From Sneathiella sp. (GTDB taxonomy: Bacteria > Pseudomonadota > Alphaproteobacteria > Sneathiellales > Sneathiellaceae): a stretch of DNA of 8,632 bases. Each line of letters opens with the position of its first letter. Positions within the stretch are counted from its first letter, which is position 1. The notes below the pieces were generated by a model. That model did no database searches and had not been told where the DNA came from. It saw only the letters and a program-made list of their open reading frames with translations. Shown piece after piece: positions 1 through 6,090 of the stretch. The stretch spans positions 1 through 8,632 of the forward strand of contig NVRR01000123.1 of assembly GCA_002732675.1 (NCBI GenBank). Direction: 5' to 3'. The position numbers and the translations under genes were made by a program.

Positions 1-163
1 ATATCTGCACCTTTGCTGCCCGGGCAAAAAAACGGCGCGCCGGGCCGGGGAAGATTCTAACTCCCGATCCGATAGAATTCTTAGGCTAATATATTATCCA
101 GCTCAACTTCCACTAATAATTAGCCGTAGAGTATATCTGAAATAACATCTCACCTATTAAAAG

Positions 164-190
164 CTTGTCACTAATAAGTGTACTTACAAG
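164..190. promoter_or_regulatory. nested inverted repeat just upstream of the methyltransferase start
   Basis: CTTGT (164-168) and ACAAG (186-190) flank a second inverted repeat, CACT-AATA-AGTG (169-180). The outer arms sit asymmetrically, five bases further out on the right. The site ends seven bases before the ATG at 197, a position suited to an operator or a translation-blocking hairpin. The rest of 1-196 holds a GC-rich palindromic stretch (around 18-50) and an AT-rich segment (around 88-100) that could contain a -10 element. No gene is supported there. The assignment is weak because such short repeats occur by chance in AT-rich DNA. Confidence 0.2.
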
Positions 191-196
191 CAGAAT

Positions 197-1129
197 ATGC
201 TTAAGTTTTTAACCAGATTATCGTCGAAAAACCTCATAGGATGCTTCCCGGATAACATGTCCAATAAAGTCGAAAAATTTCTTGTTCGGGAACTCCGCGA
301 CAAACCGTTAAAAAAATTCTTTAGCAGTACCAAGGGGCTGAAGGTACTCAGTAAGTCACTTCCTGAACGTCTTGCCTGCGTCACCATTCGCGAACACGAT
401 CATATGATTATTTGTGACCCACGAGATCTGGTGGGCAGGTCGATTGTTCTACACGGAGATTGGGGACGTACTGAAACAGAAAAAGTTATGTCCTTTATAG
501 AAAAGCAGGGTTTACTTAGTGGTAGTGGCGTTGCGATGGATTTGGGAGCTAATATTGGCACGCAGACAATCTATCTGTATCTGACGGGTAAATTCAGCAA
601 ACTGATTGCTGTGGAAGCCGCCCCCAAGAATTACGAACTGCTAGAGGCGAATATCCGAATCAACGGGTGGAGCAATGAGATCACACCACTTCACGCTGCA
701 GTCTACACAAAAGACGGCCTCATTGACCTCAATCTCAAGGAAAAGGATGTCAGCGGTGGTCATTCCCTGCTCGCGCTGCCTGGAAGCACGAGTACGGTTG
801 CGGTAAAGGCCATTACTGTCGCGAGCATAATTCGAGACGAAAAAGTCGAACCGGATCAGGTAGAATTCATCTGGATGGATATTGAAGGGTTTGATTTTGA
901 GATACTGCAGGAAATCAGAAAAACCTTTGGCAACAGATTGCCGGTCTTTTTCGAGTTTTCACCATATTTCATGGGCGAAAGTAAAACACAAAATTTTATC
1001 AGTTTTTTAAAATCTAACTACACTCATATATTCAGTTTTCAAAACACGAACGAAAATCCGGAACGTCTAGTCAACCTGGAACCAATTGCAAATACCAATC
1101 AAACGGATTTACTCGTTTTTAATCGTTAA
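197..1129 (+). CDS. FkbM family SAM-dependent methyltransferase
   Basis: This 310-residue protein is a probable cytoplasmic S-adenosylmethionine-dependent O-methyltransferase of the FkbM family, whose members act on sugars, polyketides and other secondary metabolites. The Rossmann glycine motif is at about residues 112-122 (VAMDLGANIGT). The acidic residue expected to bind the SAM ribose is E140 in AVEAAPKNYELLEAN. The FkbM signature is at 226-233 (WMDIEGFD), followed by a strand ending FFEFSP (251-256). The first 60 or so residues are poorly conserved and basic, with no signal peptide. The ATG at 197 has only a weak ribosome site (AAGCAG), so a start at an internal ATG such as 257 cannot be excluded. 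It is not obviously in an operon: the next gene is convergent and 385 bp away. The substrate cannot be told from sequence. Such genes are often found in polysaccharide or accessory loci. Confidence 0.88.
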   Translation: MLKFLTRLSSKNLIGCFPDNMSNKVEKFLVRELRDKPLKKFFSSTKGLKVLSKSLPERLACVTIREHDHMIICDPRDLVGRSIVLHGDWGRTETEKVMSFIEKQGLLSGSGVAMDLGANIGTQTIYLYLTGKFSKLIAVEAAPKNYELLEANIRINGWSNEITPLHAAVYTKDGLIDLNLKEKDVSGGHSLLALPGSTSTVAVKAITVASIIRDEKVEPDQVEFIWMDIEGFDFEILQEIRKTFGNRLPVFFEFSPYFMGESKTQNFISFLKSNYTHIFSFQNTNENPERLVNLEPIANTNQTDLLVFNR

Positions 1130-1514
1130 CCGGTGTATTATCCTAAAAGAAGTTATATATCTGGTGTTTCCTTAAATTCTGCACAGCAGCTTCAATGTGC
1201 CGTTGTAACCTACCTAGTACATCACAGAACTCAAAGCGCCGTCAGAAAAACGGGCGAAATTGGCACACCCAACCGGGCTAACTTCGAACATCCTCCTCGA
1301 AATATTGGAAGAACGGCCGCAAGCATTATAGCTTCTATACATAATATAATTCGAGCAGTATAAAAATTATAGAATACGATAATACACCCTACCGACAATA
1401 TCGGATGCTCACGCTTAGGGTGCGGGAAGTCCGTGTCAATGCCATGTATCCATGCTTCGGGAACAGAGCATTTTGCCCGGATAAAGCGGTCTGCATTTAA
1501 TCAACGGCCCAAAT
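1130..1514. other. 385-bp gap between two convergent genes, no supported gene
   Basis: This is the tail-to-tail spacer between the methyltransferase and the sulfurtransferase. A 76-codon GTG-initiated frame (1133-1363, +) and a 32-codon frame on the minus strand (1231-1326) exist. Neither has a ribosome site or a recognisable composition, and I do not believe they are genes. The only structure I see is the nested inverted repeat at 1385-1422, listed separately. There is no clear hairpin with a T-tract for either gene. Confidence 0.5.
1385..1422. repeat. nested inverted repeat (possible REP-like stem-loop)
   Basis: CACCCTA (1385-1391) is perfectly complementary to TAGGGTG (1416-1422). Directly inside the left arm, CCGA (1392-1395) pairs with TCGG (1401-1404) around a five-base loop. 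Transcribed, this gives an 11-bp interrupted stem with a bulge of about 11 bases on one side. It lies between converging genes, where repetitive palindromic elements and bidirectional terminators commonly sit, but it has no T-tract. It could equally be an insertion scar. Confidence 0.35.
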
Positions 1515-2384
1515 CTAATCAATGATCATGGGCATGTCAGGATCGGCCGCCCATTCTAGCAAGGAGCCATCGTAGAGGGAGAGGTTGTCATAGCCGAGCA
1601 GGCGCAAGGCAAAAAAGGTAGTGCAGGCGGCGATGCCGCCGCCGCAATAGGTAATCAACTGATCAGCCTCCTCGATACCAGTAGCCGTGACAATAGCGGC
1701 GAGTTCATTAACCGGGCGAAAGGCACCGGTTTCCAGGTTCATCATAGTTGCCGACGGCAGGCTGAGGCTGCCAGGAATACGGCCTGGACGGCCAAAACCT
1801 TGCCCCCGTCCGGCGTATTGCTCGAACGATAAAGCATTCAGTAGTATGGTTTTTTCTTCCTTAAGGCTGGCCGCGATTTTCGCTTTTCTGGCGACCCAAT
1901 TGAGCTTGGGGACATTGGAATATAAGGACGGCTCAAAGGTTTCCGGTCCGGCTGCTAAAGGGCGATCCTCCGCGACCCACTGGGAGAAATTAGCATTCAA
2001 TAACCGAACATCCGCTCCGGCGACAGCCAGCACCCACCAGCAGCGATGGGTCGCCCAATGGACCTGATTGCCATAGAGCACAATTGTATCAGTATTGCGA
2101 ATGCCCAAGTCGGCAAGGCGTTGCCAAACTGTCTCTGGGGCGGGAAGGGCGAAGGGAAACGGCCCGCCTGAATCTGATAGATCGTCGATCATATGCAAGT
2201 AAGCGGCACCAGGAATATGGGACTCTAGGTACTGCCTCTGGCGGGAGACGTAGTCGGAGGGCCCAGGCGGCTGGGGGATAATATCAACGCTGGTGTCAAT
2301 AATCCGGACCGTTGAATCATCAAGGCGGGCCTGAAGCCAATCGGGCTCAACGAGTAATTCATACCTTGGAGACCGTTGGTTCAT
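1515..2384 (-). CDS. two-domain sulfurtransferase (rhodanese / mercaptopyruvate sulfurtransferase type)
   Basis: This 289-residue protein is a tandem-rhodanese sulfurtransferase, which moves sulfane sulfur from thiosulfate or 3-mercaptopyruvate to an acceptor through a cysteine persulfide. The length is normal for the family. The N-terminal rhodanese repeat (about 9-140) starts with the typical LVEPDWLQARLDD, includes SHIPGA (55-60), and is the structural, non-catalytic copy. The C-terminal repeat (about 160-289) has GRIPGS (201-206) and the active loop with C247 in YCGGGIAA, then the usual LYDGSLLEWAADP ending. The loop CGGGIAA matches neither textbook thiosulfate (CRxGxT/R) nor mercaptopyruvate (CGSGVT) loops exactly, so the donor is left open. 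No signal peptide is seen. The gene is GC-rich compared with its right-hand neighbours and is transcribed away from the mobilization genes. It may be the last host gene before the mobile element. Confidence 0.9.
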   Translation of the reverse strand: MNQRSPRYELLVEPDWLQARLDDSTVRIIDTSVDIIPQPPGPSDYVSRQRQYLESHIPGAAYLHMIDDLSDSGGPFPFALPAPETVWQRLADLGIRNTDTIVLYGNQVHWATHRCWWVLAVAGADVRLLNANFSQWVAEDRPLAAGPETFEPSLYSNVPKLNWVARKAKIAASLKEEKTILLNALSFEQYAGRGQGFGRPGRIPGSLSLPSATMMNLETGAFRPVNELAAIVTATGIEEADQLITYCGGGIAACTTFFALRLLGYDNLSLYDGSLLEWAADPDMPMIID

Positions 2385-2587
2385 AAATATGACTTCTATT
2401 TTGAATGCCTAAATGCCTGATGCTGATCTAGAAAATATCAAAAGATGTGACTATGGTCAAATAGCAAAATTTTGGCGCCCCTAGAGAGAGAAAGTTTGAA
2501 CTCTCTGTTTGAGGAATTAGCCGATTGGGAACATCAACTCAAACATTCAGGAATTGATCTTTCCAACGAGCTTGGAGGGCCGGAATT
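2385..2587. other. divergent spacer before mob genes; candidate oriT and promoter region
   Basis: This spacer separates the start of the sulfurtransferase from mobC. It contains a tandem 8-bp-period repeat (AATGCCT at 2404-2410 and 2412-2418), two abutting palindromes (CAAAATTTTG, 2465-2474, and GGCGCC, 2474-2479), and an inverted repeat AGAGAG (2485-2490) / CTCTCT (2501-2506) with inner arms AGTT/AACT. A GC block beside an inverted repeat, upstream of mobC and the relaxase, is the usual organisation of an origin of transfer. I cannot match a known nic sequence, so this is an inference from position and structure. Both divergent promoters must also lie here. Confidence 0.35.
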
Positions 2588-2591
2588 ATGA
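2496..2591 (+). CDS. possible 31-aa leader peptide coupled to mobC
   Basis: A TTG-initiated frame of 31 codons ends at TGA 2589-2591, overlapping the mobC ATG (2588-2590) as ATGA. This is the same junction seen between mobC and the relaxase. The peptide begins MNSLFEELADWEHQLKHSGI; it is acidic and looks amphipathic, with no membrane segment. An alternative in-frame TTG lies at 2472. A GAGAG stretch (2486-2490) could act as a ribosome site. Against it: it is very short, it has a rare start codon, and part of it overlaps the inverted repeat at 2485-2506. Its role could be simply to couple translation into mobC. I do not recognise a family. Confidence 0.3.
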   Translation: MNSLFEELADWEHQLKHSGIDLSNELGGPEL

Positions 2592-3016
2592 GCTCAGTTC
2601 TCCGTCCTCAATTCATGGAAACCGCTGCAAAACCGAAAAAGAAACGTCTATCACCCTTATCTTTACGGCTAAGCGATGCAGAACGGGAACAGCTTCATCT
2701 TGACGCTGGATCACTAGCAATAAATGCTTATATCCGCAAAAAATTGTTTGGGGATAATGCAAGACTTATAAGATCTCGCCGTCACAAGCAGCGCCGCCCT
2801 TCTATGGACCACGAGAAAATTGCCAAACTTCTCGGCATGTTGGGCCAATCGAAGCTTGGCCCAAGCCTGATCGCCATCGCCATGGCGGCTGAAACAGGCT
2901 CCTTGCCAGTGACACCAGAGCTCTCAGAGGAATTGCATCAAGCCTGTCACGATATGCGTAAGATACGAACTACTCTGATTTCTGCTCTCGGTATTAAATT
3001 GGAGGAACGCCCATGA
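2588..3016 (+). CDS. MobC-like plasmid mobilization relaxosome protein
   Basis: This 142-residue basic protein is probably the relaxosome accessory factor that binds oriT and helps the relaxase melt and nick DNA. A lysine-rich N-terminus (KPKKKR, 16-21) leads into LSLRLSDAEREQL (24-36) and INAYIRKKLFG (45-55), the strand-helix-helix pattern of ribbon-helix-helix MobC/NikA-type proteins. The C-terminal half (about 75-142) is helical and includes HDMRKIRTTLISALG (121-135), a typical MobC tail. The start at ATG 2588 has a good ribosome site (GGAGG, 2574-2578). Its stop overlaps the next start as ATGA (3013-3016), so relaxase synthesis is probably coupled to it. Family assignment rests on this pattern plus the relaxase next door. 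Confidence 0.75.
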   Translation: MSSVLRPQFMETAAKPKKKRLSPLSLRLSDAEREQLHLDAGSLAINAYIRKKLFGDNARLIRSRRHKQRRPSMDHEKIAKLLGMLGQSKLGPSLIAIAMAAETGSLPVTPELSEELHQACHDMRKIRTTLISALGIKLEERP

Positions 3017-4320
3017 TCCTCAAAGGTAATCAGCGGGGTGGGGCTAAGAATTTGGCTTTGCATCTGCTGAAAGAAGAAAACGAGCATATCGAAGTTCACG
3101 AGATGAGAGGATTTATCTCTAATGATCTGCTCGGCGCTCTTAACGAAGCCTATGCGGTGAGCAGAGGAACGAAATGCACCAAGTTCCTCTATTCCCTATC
3201 GCTTAACCCACCCCCCACTGAAACTGTCTCCGTAGCCGAGTTTGAAGCGGCTATTGGAAAGGCCGAAGAGCAACTCGGCCTTTCCAATCAACCCCGCGCC
3301 ATCGTCTTTCATGAAAAAGAAGGCAGACGGCATGCCCATGCGGTTTGGAGCCGTATTGATGTTGAAAACATGAAAGCCATACAAATGTCTTTCGATCACA
3401 CAAAGCTCAAATCTCTCTCCAGAGACCTATTTCTGGAACATGGCTGGAAAATGCCACGAGGTCTGGTCAACAGCGAAGAACGCAACACCAAGAACTTTAC
3501 CCATGCTGAATGGCAACAAGCCAAACGGATTGATAAAGACCCTAAAGAGATAAGTACCGCCATCCAGGATGCTTGGGCCATCTCAGATTCAAAGGCCGCC
3601 TTCACACATGCCCTGGAAGAACGGGGCTATACCCTTGCCAGAGGAGACAGACGCGGCTTTGTAGCTGTTGATATTCATGGAGAAATCTACTCCATCCCCA
3701 AAAAGGCAAATGTTAAAACAAAACTGGTCAGAGAAAGGCTGGGCGATGAGAAAGACCTGCCCAGTGTCACGGAAGCCAAACACAGTATCGCCAATAACAT
3801 GCTCCCAACTTTACAGCGCTTCAAAGAAGACGTAAGGGCAAAAGCGTTACATCAAAAAAACAACCTGCTCTCAGAGCGAGATCAACTGATCGAAAGACAA
3901 AGAGAAGAACGCCAAGCCTTTCTCAACAAGCAAGAAAAGCAGCAACGACAAGAAGCACTGAGAAGACAGTCGAGATTTCGACCCGGCGTTAAAGGCATCT
4001 GGGATCGCGTACGTGGTGAACATAAGCGCATCCAGCAACTGAACGAGCAAGAAGCAAAGCAGGCACTGGAACAGGATCAAAGAGCAAAAGATCAGTTCAT
4101 TGCCAACCATCTCGTTCAACGGCGAATGATTCAACACCGTGCCAGTGTACTAAAACAGCAATTCCACGAGCAAAAACGAGAGCTACGATCTGATATCATA
4201 CAGTTCAGTGAGATGCGGCAATCCAGCCTTGAAGCCCGGCGGGAGGAATTCAAGCGCACCAGAAATGACGGGGATAAACAGCATCGGAGCCGTAATCGAG
4301 GACCATCAATCGAACGGTAG
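3013..4320 (+). CDS. relaxase / mobilization nuclease (VirD2-like, HUH type)
   Basis: This 435-residue protein is the predicted DNA-strand transferase that nicks oriT and pilots single-stranded DNA into a recipient. The N-terminal relaxase domain (about 1-150) shows RGGAKNLALHLL (8-19), then FHEKEGRRHAHAVWSRID (99-116), where H100, H107 and H109 form the metal-binding three-histidine (HUH) motif. LEHGWKMPRGL (138-148) follows. At the motif I position where many MOBP relaxases have the nicking tyrosine, this protein has H17; Y47 and Y60 are the nearest tyrosines. The C-terminal part (about 250-435) is long, charged and rich in Q, E and R, probably coiled-coil, with no primase or helicase motif. 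A strong GGAGG (3001-3005) lies 7 bases before the ATG, and the ATG overlaps the mobC stop. No coupling protein gene follows, so transfer would need a helper system, either elsewhere on the element or from another plasmid. Confidence 0.85.
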   Translation: MILKGNQRGGAKNLALHLLKEENEHIEVHEMRGFISNDLLGALNEAYAVSRGTKCTKFLYSLSLNPPPTETVSVAEFEAAIGKAEEQLGLSNQPRAIVFHEKEGRRHAHAVWSRIDVENMKAIQMSFDHTKLKSLSRDLFLEHGWKMPRGLVNSEERNTKNFTHAEWQQAKRIDKDPKEISTAIQDAWAISDSKAAFTHALEERGYTLARGDRRGFVAVDIHGEIYSIPKKANVKTKLVRERLGDEKDLPSVTEAKHSIANNMLPTLQRFKEDVRAKALHQKNNLLSERDQLIERQREERQAFLNKQEKQQRQEALRRQSRFRPGVKGIWDRVRGEHKRIQQLNEQEAKQALEQDQRAKDQFIANHLVQRRMIQHRASVLKQQFHEQKRELRSDIIQFSEMRQSSLEARREEFKRTRNDGDKQHRSRNRGPSIER

Positions 4321-4396
4321 GTTAGCAATTTAAATCCACTTTGCGAGCATGTTCCCCGTCAAGATTTTTAGGGTCAAATGTAACGCATTATATTTA

Positions 4397-4533
4397 TTTT
4401 TCGACATTTATTATAAATTATTGCCATTTTTCGATTTTAGTAATTGTTTTTCGACAAAGTTTGATGGTATTATATTTCGATACTAATAAGAATTTAGATG
4501 CAATTTTCGACATAAGTGAGAGTTTTTCGATAT
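4397..4533. repeat. six helically phased TTTTTCGA direct repeats before fic
   Basis: Six direct copies of a TTTTTCGAYA-like 10-mer have their C (of CGA) at 4402, 4432, 4452, 4478, 4508 and 4528. Spacings are therefore 30, 20, 26, 30 and 20 bp. Copies 1-3 and 4-6 repeat the same 30-then-20 pattern. Copies 1, 3 and 5 continue with CGACA, copies 2, 4 and 6 with CGAT. The T-tracts fall near multiples of 10 bp, so within each triplet all sites face one side of the helix and the DNA should be curved. The array fills the 213-bp spacer between relaxase and fic, which otherwise holds no gene. It could be an operator array, iterons, or a transfer or replication origin. Confidence 0.6.
4444..4473 (+). 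promoter_or_regulatory. candidate promoter for fic inside the repeat array
   Basis: TTGTTT (4444-4449) is 18 bp from TATTAT (4468-4473), a 3/6 and 5/6 match to the sigma-70 -35 and -10 boxes. Repeat copy 3 overlaps the space after the -35, copy 4 lies just after the -10, and copies 5 and 6 would be in the leader. A protein bound to the repeats would then directly control fic. The region is AT-rich, so chance matches are common. Confidence 0.25.
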
Positions 4534-6090
4534 ATGACATTCAATATAGTAGCGCCAACATATTTTCAAAATGAGCTCCTGCCAGAGAATACAACGCTTG
4601 TTGGTTGGGCGGCGCTAGTTCACGGATTCACTGTTGCGGCCCCAGTCCGTCAGATGAGTTGTGTTTCGAAAAAACATATAAGTGGCTCACAAAGGTTAAC
4701 AGATAAATGGACTGTTTTCGATAAGCGGTACGCCCCAGGAGAACAACCGATTGATCATATTATTTTTGCGCTAAAGCATGAAAACATAGACTTACTAATA
4801 CTAAAGCGCACTTTTGAAAAAATACAGCCTGCAGATATAGAAGAATACGTAAAAGCGACACCCACCGGGGCAATTGCACGACGTATATGGTTTTTCTACG
4901 AATTTCTGATGGGAAGAAACCTTGATCTGGCAGACGCTCCCAAAGTTGGTGCCATTGATGCCATCAACCCGGAAGCCTATATTACAAGCACTTCTAAGCT
5001 GTCGCAGCGTCATCGTGTAAGAGATAATTTGCTTGGAGGGCCTGACTTCTGTCCCATCATCCAACGAACGGACAAGTTGCAATCATTTATTGATTTAGAC
5101 TTGGCAAATAAAGCAGAAAAAATCATTGGTCGCACAAGCGGGCACCTTATCTCACGTGCAGCTAGCTTTATGCTATTAGCAGATAGCCGTGCGAGTTTTG
5201 CCATCGAAGGCGAACGCCCTCCGCGCAATCGCTTGGAACGATGGGGGCAAGCCGTATTACAAGCAGGTAAGAAACCTCTCAATCAAACTGAAATCTACCG
5301 CCTGCACGGCATATTACTTGGCGATGATCGGTTTACAAAAGTTGGTTATAGAGAAGACGGCGTATTTTTGGGGGAGCGTGATCATAGCCAAGATCCGATC
5401 CCTGAATTCATTGGCGCGCGGCAAGATGACGTTCCTCAATTGATGACGGGTCTGAATATTTGTAATAATAAAATGCGCCCTCAAGACATCGACCCTGTTA
5501 TACAAGCGGCGATTATCGCATTTGGATTTGTTTATATTCATCCACTCGAGGATGGAAATGGGCGACTACATCGATGCCTTATCCATCATGTGTTGGCAGA
5601 ACGCAAATTCTCACCCTCTGGAATGGTATTCCCCGTATCGAATGTAATGTTAGAGCGGATTGCAGACTATCAGAAAGTCCTACAAAACCATTCAAGCCCT
5701 CTTATGCCCTTCATAGAATGGCAGCCAACACCGGATCATAATGTTGAAGTAGCAAATGATACGGCAGACCTCTATCGTTACTTTGATGCGACTGAAACGG
5801 CTGAATTTCTATATGAATGCGTTCGAACCACAGTCGAAATTGATCTGCCACGCGAGATTGCTTATCTGACTGCTCACGATGAGGCAGAAAAAAACATCAT
5901 GGAATATGTAGAAATGCCAAATAGGCTGGCTCAAAACTTAATTATGTTTGTGCGTCAAAATGACGGAAGCATACCAAAAAAACGTAGAGAAAAAGAATTT
6001 GTCGCTCTTGAGCAAGAAGAAGTCAGCGGCATCGAAAAAATCATCAAGGATGCATATCGGGAATATGATGAAGCTGGTTTCACTGACTAA
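4534..6090 (+). CDS. Fic domain protein (class II, self-inhibited AMP-transferase)
   Basis: This protein is predicted to transfer AMP (or a related group) from a nucleotide to hydroxyl side chains of target proteins. Counting from the ATG at 4534 (518 aa), the catalytic loop is H336-PLEDGNGRLHR with R344 and R347, an intact HPFxxGNGRxxR motif with F changed to L. The sequence SFAIEG (S221, E225, G226) fits the inhibitory [S/T]xxxE[G/N] helix. It lies before the Fic core, so this is a class II enzyme held off by its own glutamate and needing no separate antitoxin. About 115 residues precede a conserved Fic-family N-terminal part (PTGAIARRIWFFYEFL), and a helical tail of about 120 residues follows the core. 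An upstream GTG (4516) would add six residues. I prefer the ATG, although the only ribosome site is a weak GAGAG (4518-4522). The target is unknown; candidates are a host enzyme such as gyrase, or phage proteins. Confidence 0.88.
   Translation: MTFNIVAPTYFQNELLPENTTLVGWAALVHGFTVAAPVRQMSCVSKKHISGSQRLTDKWTVFDKRYAPGEQPIDHIIFALKHENIDLLILKRTFEKIQPADIEEYVKATPTGAIARRIWFFYEFLMGRNLDLADAPKVGAIDAINPEAYITSTSKLSQRHRVRDNLLGGPDFCPIIQRTDKLQSFIDLDLANKAEKIIGRTSGHLISRAASFMLLADSRASFAIEGERPPRNRLERWGQAVLQAGKKPLNQTEIYRLHGILLGDDRFTKVGYREDGVFLGERDHSQDPIPEFIGARQDDVPQLMTGLNICNNKMRPQDIDPVIQAAIIAFGFVYIHPLEDGNGRLHRCLIHHVLAERKFSPSGMVFPVSNVMLERIADYQKVLQNHSSPLMPFIEWQPTPDHNVEVANDTADLYRYFDATETAEFLYECVRTTVEIDLPREIAYLTAHDEAEKNIMEYVEMPNRLAQNLIMFVRQNDGSIPKKRREKEFVALEQEEVSGIEKIIKDAYREYDEAGFTD

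Noticed and set aside
18..50. GC-rich palindromes beside an A-run, resembling a terminator on the minus strand
   Set aside because: The palindrome CGGCGCGCCG leaves only a 3-bp stem with a loop, and no minus-strand gene lies to the right to be terminated here.
1231..1326. 32-codon frame (-) with a hydrophobic ending
   Set aside because: It is too short, lacks a ribosome site, and I could not link it to any transposase or other family.
1133..1363. 76-codon frame (+) with GTG start after the methyltransferase
   Set aside because: It has no ribosome site, no recognisable composition or motif, and lies in a gap between convergent genes.
1687..2067. 126-codon frame (+) inside the sulfurtransferase
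   Set aside because: It is antisense to a well-supported gene with intact active-site motifs.
4397..4533. CRISPR array
   Set aside because: The repeats are about 10 bp with irregular 10-20 bp gaps, too short for CRISPR repeats and spacers, and there are no cas genes.
4341..4574. 77-codon frame (+) across the repeat array
   Set aside because: Its sequence is only a translation of AT-rich repeats and it overlaps the Fic start in another frame.
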